DNA of 18,902 nt from DATGEO01 sp035310015 (GCA_035310015.1 DATGEO010000095.1:1-18902), one strand, 5' to 3'; positions 1 to 7,859 are shown, numbered from the stretch's first letter. A program made the numbers and translations. The notes: a model not told the origin generated them from the letters alone.

Positions 1-136
1 GGGCGAGGTCTATGCCCGTGGAGAAGAGCGGAGTAATGGGGAAGGCAGGCTCCGCCGCCCATCCTTGCGCCTTGAGCGCTTACGAGCGGTCATCCCCTTT
101 GGGCGGACCGCGCCCCACTACTTTTCGGCCGCGCTT

Positions 137-469
137 CTAGCTGTTCTCGGCCGCCTCTCGCGCGGCCGACTCGGACTTCTCGTGCGTCGGGTCCTCGTTC
201 GACGCCTGCTTGCCGGGACCGCCCAGCCCGCCCGGGCCGCCCGGATGGAAGGTGCCGTTGTTCTCGGCGGCTTCCTGGGCGGCGCTCTCACCCTTCTCGT
301 GGGTGGCGTCCTCGTTGGACTTGAACGTGCCCGAGCTCGGCGATGGCGAGGCGGCGGCGAGGACGTTGCCGAGCGGCGAATTGGACAGGGCCGAGGCCGT
401 GACGACGCCGCCGACGAGCATGGCCGAGGCGACTGCGGCTGCGAGCAAGACGGTGCGCGTGCGATTCAT
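137..469 (-). CDS. Small secreted protein with two copies of a 21-residue acidic motif
   Basis: I do not recognise this protein (110 aa). The first 27 residues are a clear signal peptide (MNRTRT, then a long Ala/Val/Leu stretch ending in TASA), so it is probably exported. The mature part has two near-identical 21-residue units at residues 51-71 and 90-110, pattern SNED(A/P)THEK(G/S)ESAA(Q/R)EAAEN. They are separated by a Gly/Pro linker (GGPGGLGGPG). The units are charged and probably helical. I chose the ATG at 469 because AAGG lies 7 nt upstream; a TTG at 496 would add nine residues in front of the signal peptide and lacks a ribosome site. It is the last minus-strand gene of the window, separated from the acyltransferase by a palindromic repeat, and is probably its own unit. 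Function unknown. Confidence 0.7.
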   Translation of the reverse strand: MNRTRTVLLAAAVASAMLVGGVVTASALSNSPLGNVLAAASPSPSSGTFKSNEDATHEKGESAAQEAAENNGTFHPGGPGGLGGPGKQASNEDPTHEKSESAAREAAENS

Positions 470-491
470 GCCAAGACCTTGCCGGACGAAA

Positions 492-527
492 CTCAAAACC
501 GGCTTGGAATCGGCTGTGAGTTTTGAG
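492..527. promoter_or_regulatory. 8-bp inverted repeat upstream of the small secreted gene
   Basis: CTCAAAAC at 492-499 and GTTTTGAG at 520-527 are perfect inverted arms separated by 20 nt, lying 23-58 nt upstream of the ATG at 469. They could be an operator or a leader hairpin. The match is visible in the sequence; the function is a guess. Confidence 0.3.
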
Positions 528-603
528 CCCTCACCCTAACCCTAGGCGCCAAGCGCCACCAGGTTGGGACCTACTGATCGCTCCCGCATGCGGGAGAGGG
601 GAT
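528..603. repeat. REP-like palindromic intergenic element, possible 3' end of the acyltransferase transcript
   Basis: CTCCCGCATGCGGGAG at 581-596 is a perfect 16-bp palindrome, followed by AGGGGA and preceded at 528-544 by CCCTCACCCTAACCCTA. C-rich and G-rich arms of this kind are typical of REP-like intergenic repeats in GC-rich bacteria. A second small inverted repeat (GGCGC caa GCGCC) lies at 545-557. The palindrome starts 8 nt after the acyltransferase stop codon and could fold as a 3' hairpin, but it has no T-tract. Only one copy is in the window, so its repeat nature is inferred from its form. Confidence 0.5.
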
Positions 604-1488
604 TTAATCCTCGCCGTACACCAGCTCGCGAGGCTCGAGCGCGCGCCAGCGCTCGATCCAACCGCCCTGGAGCTCGGGCTGCGCCGCCTCCTTCGACAGG
701 TCGCGCACCGCCTTCTCCACGCGCGCGGTGAACTCGCGCGATCCTTCCTTTTCCTGCGGCGCCATCGGCTTGCCGATGCGGACGCGAGCCGGGCCGGGCA
801 GAGGCAGCTTCTGGCCCTTGGGCATGATCCGCTGCGCTCCGCGGATGTGCACCGGCACGACCGGCGTCCCGGTCTCGTTGGCGAGGTGGCCCACGCCGGG
901 CTTGAACTCCTGAACTCGCCCGTCGGGCGAGCGGCTGCCCTCGGGGAAGAGCACGAGGTTCCAGCCCGACTTGAGCAGCTGGCTCGAAGAGTGCAGCTGG
1001 GCCTGCGCGCCGCCCGTGCGGCTGAACGGGAAGGTGTTGAGGAACAGGCTCACGATGTTGCCGAGCAGGGGGCGCTTGAACCAGTAGTCGGCGGCGGCCG
1101 CGACCACGGTGCGGTCGCGGGCGCGGTCGGTGAGGGCGTGCAGGATGAGAGACGTGTCGGCGTGGCTCGAGTGGTTGGCCGCGAAGATCACCGGCCGGTC
1201 GAGCTCCCGCACCCATTCGCGCCCCTCGACCTTGGGGTGGGCCATGACCTCGGTGAAGGGCAGCAGGAGGCCGTGCTGGATGAGATATCGGATCGTCCGC
1301 ACCGGCTCCTGGCGCGCCCACCCGAGGTCGCTCGCCGGCGCGGGCACGACCGCGCCGGGCTCGGGCCACGTGTGAGGCCTCGGCGAGTCCCAGTGCCAGG
1401 CGCGACGCACGCGCCGCACGTCGTGGACAGCGCCGCCGATGAGGCCGCCGAGGGCGGCCAGGCCGCGTTCGCCGTCGTACCAGGGCAT
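604..1488 (-). CDS. PlsC-like lysophospholipid/glycerophosphate acyltransferase
   Basis: This 294-aa protein carries the LPLAT/AGPAT signature. Block I is NHSSHAD at residues 105-111 (catalytic HX4D, H106 and D111), block III is FPEGSRS at 181-187, and block IV is PVVPVHIRGA at 209-218. Family members move an acyl group from acyl-CoA or acyl-ACP to a lysophospholipid or another hydroxyl at the inner face of the membrane. About 95 residues precede block I, more than in minimal PlsC proteins, and no strong transmembrane helix is obvious. It follows the LarA-like gene after 88 bp and may have its own promoter (1498-1525). Its position behind a fatty acyl-CoA reductase suggests it esterifies a product of that module rather than serving as the housekeeping PlsC. 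The acceptor cannot be read from the sequence. Confidence 0.88.
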   Translation of the reverse strand: MPWYDGERGLAALGGLIGGAVHDVRRVRRAWHWDSPRPHTWPEPGAVVPAPASDLGWARQEPVRTIRYLIQHGLLLPFTEVMAHPKVEGREWVRELDRPVIFAANHSSHADTSLILHALTDRARDRTVVAAAADYWFKRPLLGNIVSLFLNTFPFSRTGGAQAQLHSSSQLLKSGWNLVLFPEGSRSPDGRVQEFKPGVGHLANETGTPVVPVHIRGAQRIMPKGQKLPLPGPARVRIGKPMAPQEKEGSREFTARVEKAVRDLSKEAAQPELQGGWIERWRALEPRELVYGED

Positions 1489-1497
1489 GTCGGGTGC

Positions 1498-1525
1498 AGG
1501 TTAGCGCGAAAGCCCTGAGCGACAA
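1498..1525 (-). promoter_or_regulatory. Candidate promoter for the acyltransferase gene
   Basis: On the minus strand TTGTCG (1525-1520) and TAACCT (1503-1498) are separated by 16 nt and resemble -35 and -10 boxes. The -10 box ends 9 nt before the ATG at 1488, and no Shine-Dalgarno sequence is visible, so the transcript may be leaderless or nearly so. Judged by eye only. Confidence 0.35.
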
Positions 1526-1576
1526 GGTGAGCGGCCCGGCGGCCACAGCGATACGCGGACGCGTTACGCCGCCGGC

Positions 1577-3154
1577 CTACTCCACGTCGCAGAGCATGAT
1601 CGGCGGCATCCTGAGGTGGGTCACGCTGGGGTGGCGGCCGACGGTCTGCTCCGCCATCTCGAACGCGTCCTCGAGCGTGGTCGCGGCCTTGAAGCCCAGG
1701 CGGTGGACCACCTCGCGTTCGCCGCCGACGATGATGATGTCGCCGGCGTGCTCCATCGCATGAGCCGCCCAGTACCAGGCGTAGAAGGGATGCGCGCCGT
1801 GGTAGGCGTTCGACTTGCGGTACAGCTGGCGGAACCACGGGTCCTCGGCGAACCGCTTCTCGTACTTGCTCTCGATCTCGGCGGGGTCGGTGGTGTCGGC
1901 GAGCACCTCGTCGTAGAAGTCGATGTAGCTCGGGTGCTGCACGGCGTCGAACTCGTAGCGGCACGGATGAGTGAGAATGAGCACGCCGCCCTTGCGCAGC
2001 ACCGGCTTGTGGCGGTAGAAGTTGAAGAGGTAGCCGATGCCCATGCACACGACGAGCACCGGGTTCATCGGCGCGTTGACGTTGTAGGGACCGAGGTACG
2101 GCACCCCGAGCGTGACGATGTCGGTCTGACCCTCGACGCTGACGGCGATCTGATTCCGCACCGCTTCGAGCGTCTTGTCGTGCACCGCATCGACCTGGCC
2201 GGCGTGCACCGCCGTGAGCCCGTAGGGCGCGCGCATCGCGTGGAACACGCTGCGCTTGAAAGCCGGCGGCGCTATGTCGGTCATCTGCTTCATCGCCAGG
2301 AACATCGCCTGGTCCTGCGCCGTCCAGTCGGTCTCACGCTTCTGCATGAAGTTCGCGATCGCGGGAAACGCATGGTTGTTCACCGTCGTCTCGATGTGGA
2401 ACACTCGCACGGTGTCCTCGATGAGCTGACCCTGGCGGATGCACGAGTGGTGCAGCGCCGAGTCCGGAGGATTCATGTACGAGCGCGAGCCCAAAAGCGT
2501 CTTGACGTTGTGGTGCGCGCGGATGCCGCGATATGACGCCAGCCCGGTCGCCATCGATTTGTGGCCGCCGTCCATGGGGACCAGCGTCAGGTTCACGTAC
2601 ACGACGAGGTCCGACTCCGCGGCCCGCCGGTGCAGGGTGACCTCTTCGCCGGCGGACGTCTTGCCGATGTAGACGTTGTTCTCAGGGTCTTCGCCGTCGT
2701 GCTGGTACAGCCGGTCGGGCCAAAACGTCGTGAAGATGCGGTCGCCGACGATGTGCCGCACCTCGTCGGCCGTCATGCGCCGGTGCAGGCCCAGCGCGGC
2801 GATCAGGTGGATGTCCTCGACACCCGCGTCGGCGGCCATGTCTATGACCTCTTCCATGACCAGCTGGCGCACGTCTGGCGCCGCCATCGGCGGCAGCGGC
2901 AGCGAGAGATCGTCGAAGGCGATGGTCAGCTTCATGCCCGGGCGCAGGAGCGCCTTGAGCGGATCGTCCTCGAGCGGTTTGGCCAGCGCTCGCTTCACCG
3001 CGCGCTCGGGGTGCGCGATCGGCTCCAGCGGGTCGGGCGGGTACACGATGCGCGAGCCGAGCGGCAGCTTCTCGAGCCGCACGCCCTCGCCGAAGTGGAA
3101 CAGCACGGGCGGCGTGTTCCGATCGACCTCGATTACCGCACCCGGTCTTCCCAC
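1577..3154 (-). CDS. LarA-like nickel-pincer family protein (DUF2088)
   Basis: This 525-aa protein resembles lactate racemase LarA in its N-terminal half. IAFDDLSLPLPP (about 79-90) matches the D.TRPTP segment, ALGLHR (120-125) matches the GTHR segment with the first catalytic His (H124), and GGHKSMATG (196-204) matches GG.KS..PG, where the Lys anchors the nickel-pincer nucleotide (K199). LarA family enzymes racemise or epimerise 2-hydroxy acids. It is about 100 residues longer than LarA, and its C-terminal half is Tyr/Trp/His-rich and not recognised. The second catalytic His of LarA seems absent (PMDGGHK where LarA has PH...GG.K). No cofactor genes (larB, larC, larE) are in the window. The start is the GTG at 3154, which shares its G with the TAG stop of the dehydrogenase. 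An upstream extension to 3499 is only antisense-like read-through. The substrate is unknown. Confidence 0.78.
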   Translation of the reverse strand: MGRPGAVIEVDRNTPPVLFHFGEGVRLEKLPLGSRIVYPPDPLEPIAHPERAVKRALAKPLEDDPLKALLRPGMKLTIAFDDLSLPLPPMAAPDVRQLVMEEVIDMAADAGVEDIHLIAALGLHRRMTADEVRHIVGDRIFTTFWPDRLYQHDGEDPENNVYIGKTSAGEEVTLHRRAAESDLVVYVNLTLVPMDGGHKSMATGLASYRGIRAHHNVKTLLGSRSYMNPPDSALHHSCIRQGQLIEDTVRVFHIETTVNNHAFPAIANFMQKRETDWTAQDQAMFLAMKQMTDIAPPAFKRSVFHAMRAPYGLTAVHAGQVDAVHDKTLEAVRNQIAVSVEGQTDIVTLGVPYLGPYNVNAPMNPVLVVCMGIGYLFNFYRHKPVLRKGGVLILTHPCRYEFDAVQHPSYIDFYDEVLADTTDPAEIESKYEKRFAEDPWFRQLYRKSNAYHGAHPFYAWYWAAHAMEHAGDIIIVGGEREVVHRLGFKAATTLEDAFEMAEQTVGRHPSVTHLRMPPIMLCDVE

Positions 3155-4335
3155 TAAGCCCGTAATCCTCTCAGATCGAATGCGACCTTCACCGCGCCGA
3201 GACGGCCCGCGCTCATCGCGTACGCGATCGCCTCGCGATAGTCGCTGAGCGTGTACAGCGGCGCGGCGAGCCGCTCGAGGTGAAGCTCCGGCGCCGCTTC
3301 CAGCGCCAGCGAGAACGTGCGCCGGCCCTTGCGCGCGGGCTCCGAGCCGTACGCGTACGCGCCGGTCACGGTCAGCTCGCGCTGCCAGATCGCGGCCCAG
3401 TCGACCCTCTCGTCGCCGGGCATGCCCACGGCGACGACCTTGCCGCCGGCGCGCGTGATTCGCACCGCGTCGCTCAAGCTCGACGCTCGCCCGACGCACT
3501 CGAACGTGACGTCGGCCCCACCCAGCAGCAGCGACCGGTCCATGCCGTCGAGCCGCCGCGCCGCCGTGGCGAAGCGCACGCGCTGGTAGACGTCCTCGGG
3601 CGCGATGACCTGGTCAGCCCCGAGCGACAGCGCGTGGTCGCGCTGCGTGGGGTGCTTGGCGACCGCGATCAGCTTGCGCGGCGGGGTGAACATCTTTACC
3701 GCCGCGACCGTCAGCAGGCCGATCGTCCCGGCACCGATGACCACGACGACGTCGTCCTTGGTCGCGCCGCCCCGCAGCGCCGCGTGCACGCAGCACGAGA
3801 ACGGCTCGATCAGCACCGCCGCCTCGTCCGGCAGAGCGTCGGGCACGCGATGGATCTGCGACGGGTGGGCCACGAGCACCTCGCCCCATCCCCCGCCCGT
3901 ATCGGCGCAGTAACCCGTCTGCAGGCCGACCTCGATCGGGCCCTCAGTGACGTTGTAGCAGAGGCCCGGCCGCCCCTCGGCGCAGCGCGGGCACAGGGGC
4001 TCGATCCCGCGCACCCGGCATCCCAGCGCCGGCTCGAGGACCACGCGCGTGCCGTCGTCGAGCACGCCGACGACCTCGTGGCCGGGCACGAAGGGGTACG
4101 AGGTCAGCGGGTCGAGGTAGAGCGACGCGTGGCCGCCGATGGCCGCGAGGTCCGAGCCGCAGATCCCGCTCAGCGACGGCTGGACCCGCACCCAGTCCGC
4201 GGCCGGCAGGTCCGGCTCGGGAACGTCGCCGAGATGCAGCATCGAAAGCGCGCTCGTCGCCACCTCCGGATTGCCGCCCGAGGCGCGGACGACGGCGAAG
4301 CGCGGGATCGAGCGGACGTACTGGAGCGCCAGCAT
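3154..4335 (-). CDS. Zinc-dependent medium-chain alcohol/threonine-type dehydrogenase
   Basis: This 393-aa protein has the classical zinc MDR layout. SGICGSD gives the catalytic zinc ligand C59, GHE gives H86-E87, and C106, C115, C118 and C126 form the structural zinc site (...CPRCAEGRPGLC). The Rossmann motif VIGAGTIGL lies at 199-207. These enzymes interconvert an alcohol and an aldehyde or ketone with NAD(P). The ATG at 4335 overlaps the TGA of the upstream reductase by one base (TGATG), and its own stop overlaps the next start (TAGTG), so all three genes are translationally coupled. In this setting it could oxidise the alcohol, or reduce the aldehyde, produced by the fatty acyl-CoA reductase. 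The substrate is inferred from context only. Confidence 0.88.
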   Translation of the reverse strand: MLALQYVRSIPRFAVVRASGGNPEVATSALSMLHLGDVPEPDLPAADWVRVQPSLSGICGSDLAAIGGHASLYLDPLTSYPFVPGHEVVGVLDDGTRVVLEPALGCRVRGIEPLCPRCAEGRPGLCYNVTEGPIEVGLQTGYCADTGGGWGEVLVAHPSQIHRVPDALPDEAAVLIEPFSCCVHAALRGGATKDDVVVVIGAGTIGLLTVAAVKMFTPPRKLIAVAKHPTQRDHALSLGADQVIAPEDVYQRVRFATAARRLDGMDRSLLLGGADVTFECVGRASSLSDAVRITRAGGKVVAVGMPGDERVDWAAIWQRELTVTGAYAYGSEPARKGRRTFSLALEAAPELHLERLAAPLYTLSDYREAIAYAMSAGRLGAVKVAFDLRGLRA

Positions 4336-6695
4336 CAGCGACGCACCGCCTCGCGGTACTCCGGCGACCGCGGGTCGGGCATCGGCAGCCGCCAGTTGCC
4401 GGGCGCCATGCGCCAGCGCTCGACGCGCCAGCCGCGCTGGCCGGCCACCTGGGAAAGCCGCGCGTCGGGATTCACGACCACCGGCGTGCCCACCAGCTCG
4501 AGCATCGGCAGGTCGGACAGGGAGTCCGCGTACGCGAACGAGTCGGACAGCACGATGCCGTTGCGTTCCGCGTACTCCTCCAGCAGCGTGCCGCGGGCCT
4601 CGCCCGCGGGCGGCGGGGACTGGAGATCACCGGTGAGCCGGCCGTCCTTCACGAGCAGGTGCGCGCAGTCGACCTCCACGTCGAGCAGCTCCGCGAGCGG
4701 CTCTACCACCACGTCCAGCGCGCCGGTCAGCAGCAGCACGCGATGGCCCGCGCGCTTGTGCTCGCGAATGCGCCGCATGCCCTCCGGATACACCCGCCGA
4801 AGCGTCACCGCGTTCAGCGCCTCGCGGCCGAGCCGCTTCATCACGTCGTAATCGAGGCCGTCGTACTCGCGATAGAACGACCGCTGGAACTCCGCGCGCG
4901 ACCGGCGCTCGAGATACAGCCATCGCGGCGCCTCGCGGAGCATCTGGCCCATGAAGCCAGGCCAGTCCTCCAGCGGCTGAGCGCGCAGGCGCATCCAGAG
5001 GAAGTACTCGACGATGTTGGTCTCGACCAGCGTGCCGTCGACGTCGAAAACCGCGAGCACGTCGCCGCGGCCCGCGCGCCGGTCGATCGCCGCCCGCACG
5101 GAGGTGCTCTCCGGCTTCCCCGCCGTGCTGCCGGTCGGCTGGCGGCCTTTGCGGGCCGCGGTCTCGGCGCGGGACATGCGCACGACCGTCGGGAAGTGCA
5201 CCTTCTGGAAGTAGAAATCCCACTCGTACAGCGCGGGGTCGAACGGGAATGTCTTGCGCTCCGCCTCGGGCAGCCGCTCCCAGATCGCGGTGACATGGCG
5301 AGTGTCGAAGATGCAGTCGACCTCGGTGTACACCCCGTAGAGCTGGATCAGGTTGAGCCCGCGCTCCAGCCGCTCGCGCTCGGAGTTGAGGTCGTCGGAA
5401 AGCGAGGAGACGCCCGCGCCAAGCGGCAGGCGCTCGACGACCCACTGCGCCGCCTCGGTGAAGCGAAGCGCGGTGCGCGCGCGCGAGGAGAGCTCGCTGC
5501 GCGTGGGGTACGTCCACGACGGCGTGCCGATGGCCTGGCCGTAGCGATCGCGGAGCGGGTTCTCGCCGAAATAACGCGCCGCCTCCTCGGTCATGCTCCG
5601 GAAGCGCAGCGGGTTTCGCGAGCCGGATGCGGCGTGGTAGATGCGCGGCTTGGAATCTTCCGGCGGGTTCGCCGCGACCGCCAGCACGGTGTTGACCACG
5701 AAGTCCGCCGGAATGATGTCGAGCAGGGCGTCGGGCAGGCCGGAGAAGTCGCGCAGGATGCCTCGCCCGAACGCGAGGATCAGCGGCTCGGCCATGCGAA
5801 AGCCTTCGAGCCAGCCCGGGAACGGCTCGGCCAGCGCGCTCTCGATGATCGAAGGCCGCACGATCGACAGCGGCACGTCGCCGTGCAGCTCGACGACGGC
5901 ATGCTCGGCCATCGCCTTCGTGAACGAGTAGATGTCGCTGAAGCCCATCGCGTTGGCGTGCACGCGGCCGCGCTCGACGAGCTTGTCCTTGACCCACTTC
6001 TCGCGCAGCCGCTCGGTCGCGCGCGCCTGCGCGGGCGTGCCCGCCGGGCCCATGCGCGACCGCGCCTCGTTGCGGAATTGCCTGAGGATCTCCGGGCGCC
6101 GCGACTCCTCCTCGACCGGCCCGCGCAGCGTGGACAGCACCGCCGCCTCGTGCCGCCAGTTGAGACCGGGATCCAGAGGCAGGTCCTCGCGCACGAGGCC
6201 GCGCAGCATCCCACCGACGTAGGCGGTCGAGATGTGCACCAGGTGAGGCCGCGTGCCTGTGGCCTTCACCGCCTCGACCAGGCGCGCCGCGCCCAGCAGG
6301 TTGGTCTGCGCCGAGAGGTCGGCGGGGTTGTCGAACTCGACCGCGGCCGCCGAGTGGATGACGATGTCGCACTCCGCGAGCTGCTTGCGCGTCGCGTCCG
6401 TGAGGGCCAGCCCCTCGACGCCGAGATCGATCTCGAGGACCGCGAGCTTTGCCTTGACGAGCTTCGCGAACCCGTCCTCCCCGAGCTCTTCCTTCAGGCG
6501 CTTGAACGCCGGGCTGGAGAGGATCTCGCGCTCGAGCCGGTCGGAGGCAGGGCGCCGCGCGCTGGAGCGGATGGCGAGGTTGATCCGGCCGACCTCGGGT
6601 ATCGAGCGGAGGCACTTCTCGACGATCGACTTGCCGAGGAAGCCGGTGGTGCCGGTGACCAGGATGGTCTTGCCCCTGAAGGCTTCGGCTATCAA
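4335..6695 (-). CDS. Fatty acyl-CoA reductase fused to a HAD-IB phosphatase
   Basis: This 786-aa protein has two enzymes. Residues 8-350 are an extended SDR/male-sterility domain with TGTTGFLG (14-21), ISTAYVGG (155-162) and the YSFTK catalytic pair Y256/K260. Residues 460-505 (FDTRHVTAIW... FPFDPALYEWDFYFQ) resemble the C-terminal domain of fatty acyl-CoA reductases, which make fatty aldehydes or alcohols from acyl-CoA. Residues 545-745 are a HAD-IB/SerB-like phosphatase with DVDGT (D551, D553), T657 and ADSLSD (D724, D728). The usual motif III Lys seems to be Arg701. The TTG start at 6695 is 21 nt after the peptidase stop and has no clear ribosome site, so the exact start is uncertain. It leads the coupled cluster with the dehydrogenase and LarA-like gene. 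An ordinary epimerase is less likely because of the FAR C-terminal part. Confidence 0.85.
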   Translation of the reverse strand: MIAEAFRGKTILVTGTTGFLGKSIVEKCLRSIPEVGRINLAIRSSARRPASDRLEREILSSPAFKRLKEELGEDGFAKLVKAKLAVLEIDLGVEGLALTDATRKQLAECDIVIHSAAAVEFDNPADLSAQTNLLGAARLVEAVKATGTRPHLVHISTAYVGGMLRGLVREDLPLDPGLNWRHEAAVLSTLRGPVEEESRRPEILRQFRNEARSRMGPAGTPAQARATERLREKWVKDKLVERGRVHANAMGFSDIYSFTKAMAEHAVVELHGDVPLSIVRPSIIESALAEPFPGWLEGFRMAEPLILAFGRGILRDFSGLPDALLDIIPADFVVNTVLAVAANPPEDSKPRIYHAASGSRNPLRFRSMTEEAARYFGENPLRDRYGQAIGTPSWTYPTRSELSSRARTALRFTEAAQWVVERLPLGAGVSSLSDDLNSERERLERGLNLIQLYGVYTEVDCIFDTRHVTAIWERLPEAERKTFPFDPALYEWDFYFQKVHFPTVVRMSRAETAARKGRQPTGSTAGKPESTSVRAAIDRRAGRGDVLAVFDVDGTLVETNIVEYFLWMRLRAQPLEDWPGFMGQMLREAPRWLYLERRSRAEFQRSFYREYDGLDYDVMKRLGREALNAVTLRRVYPEGMRRIREHKRAGHRVLLLTGALDVVVEPLAELLDVEVDCAHLLVKDGRLTGDLQSPPPAGEARGTLLEEYAERNGIVLSDSFAYADSLSDLPMLELVGTPVVVNPDARLSQVAGQRGWRVERWRMAPGNWRLPMPDPRSPEYREAVRR

Positions 6696-6716
6696 GAGGT
6701 CTAAGTCTAGTTGGCG

Positions 6717-7808
6717 CTACTCCGCCGGATTCTGGGCCCCATGGTCAACTGATGGAATGGTCACGGTTGGCGACGAGTTGGCGTCGGTCCAGCCCAGGTT
6801 CGTGGTCACCGTCGCCCAGAACCAGTAGCTCTGGCTCGGCCGCCCGCGAAAGTCGGCCGACCCCGCGCCGAGCCCGGTCGCCCAGGTGCTCATCGTGCCG
6901 TCCTGGCCGACGTACGACAGGTCGAACCGGTCGCCGTCCCCAGGGCTCGACCAAGAAACATGGATGAGCGTCGGGTCGGCGAGGTCGGGCACCGCGTTGA
7001 TGCTGAGGTGGGGCAGCGGCACTGGCGCAAAACGCGGCGACCCCGTGACCCAGAGATCACCCAAATCGCGGCTCCACGGGTCGGCGTACGCCCCCGCCCA
7101 CCCGTACGGGTCGACCGGCCCGCTCCCGTCGACGTGGTAGATGCCGAAGTGCAGATGCGGCCCGGTCGCCGTGCCGGTCATGCCCGACCGGCCGATGACC
7201 ATGCCTCGCGGCACCCACTGGCCGGCCTTCACGTTCACCTGCGAGAGGTGCCCGTAGTAGGACAGCAATCCGTTTCCGTGCGTGATCTCGACCGTCAGGC
7301 CGCTCGAGCACGTGTGGCACGAGGGGTCGACCCAGCCCGCCATCTTGACGATCCCATCCGCGGCCGCCGCCACGGGCTCGTAGTACAGGCCGTAGTCGTA
7401 GCCGTCGTGACCGTCGTAGTAGAGGTAGTCCAGCTGGCCCGGAGTCTGCGCGTAGCCCTCGCTGAATCCGGGGTCGGGTCCGCCCACGTTCTTCGAGGCG
7501 ACGGTTCCGTCCCACCGGCAGATCCGGCCGTCGGCGACGTAGGTCGGGTAGCAGTGGTCGAAGATGGAGGTGACGTAGTGCGGGCCCATGAAGGGCAGCG
7601 TCAGGAAGGCCCCGCTCGAGGGCGCCTCGGGCACGCTGGACGTGCCCTGTTCGATCGCCCCGAAGGGCATCTGGCTCGGGTAGAACCAGCGGATGTAGTG
7701 CCCCGGCTTCTGGCCCGGCGGAAGGGCCTGCGCGGCGTGCACCGACGCGGCCGGCAGGAGCTGCAAACCGAACGCGACACAGGCAGCGAGGAGCTTGAGC
7801 TTGCGCAA
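6717..7808 (-). CDS. Secreted M23 (LytM-type) metallopeptidase with C-terminal Fn3-like domain
   Basis: The 363-aa protein begins with MRKLK and a hydrophobic stretch ending ASVHA, a signal peptide of about 25 residues. The peptidase core has HDGYD (H134, D138) and HLHFG (H218, H220), the zinc-binding HXXXD and HXH of the M23 family, with YYGHLS in between (H187). Such enzymes cut peptidoglycan cross-bridges, or bind without cutting and activate other hydrolases; here all zinc ligands are present. Four Cys (C86, C97, C164, C167) may form disulfides outside the cell. About 270-355 resembles a fibronectin type III fold (IHVSWSSPGDGDRFDLSYV). I prefer the TTG at 7808 because it gives a proper signal peptide; a TTG at 7871 would add 21 poorly fitting residues. 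No strong ribosome site supports either. Confidence 0.85.
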   Translation of the reverse strand: MRKLKLLAACVAFGLQLLPAASVHAAQALPPGQKPGHYIRWFYPSQMPFGAIEQGTSSVPEAPSSGAFLTLPFMGPHYVTSIFDHCYPTYVADGRICRWDGTVASKNVGGPDPGFSEGYAQTPGQLDYLYYDGHDGYDYGLYYEPVAAAADGIVKMAGWVDPSCHTCSSGLTVEITHGNGLLSYYGHLSQVNVKAGQWVPRGMVIGRSGMTGTATGPHLHFGIYHVDGSGPVDPYGWAGAYADPWSRDLGDLWVTGSPRFAPVPLPHLSINAVPDLADPTLIHVSWSSPGDGDRFDLSYVGQDGTMSTWATGLGAGSADFRGRPSQSYWFWATVTTNLGWTDANSSPTVTIPSVDHGAQNPAE

Positions 7809-7859
7809 ACCGAATCGCCAGTCTATTGCCGGCGTCCGTTCAACGGCCGCGCATCCGGT

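Noticed and set aside
1..136. Possible end or start of another gene at the left edge
   Set aside because: All frames are either closed early or give low-complexity protein with no recognisable family or ribosome site.
542..1546. Open frame overlapping the acyltransferase on the same strand
   Set aside because: It is the shifted frame of the acyltransferase. Its end merely translates the palindromic repeat.
3155..3499. Upstream extension of the LarA-like gene
   Set aside because: The extra residues are Arg-rich and overlap the dehydrogenase coding region in another frame. The GTG at 3154 sits exactly on the dehydrogenase stop and is the natural start.
4659..6704. Very long open frame opposite the reductase-HAD gene
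   Set aside because: Its protein is Arg/His/Leu-rich low-complexity sequence without motifs, as expected from the antisense of a GC-rich gene, while the minus strand carries clear catalytic motifs.
6696..6716. Half site TAGACTT near the reductase start, similar to the DtxR-type palindrome
   Set aside because: Only one arm matches, there is no symmetry, and such a short match is expected by chance.
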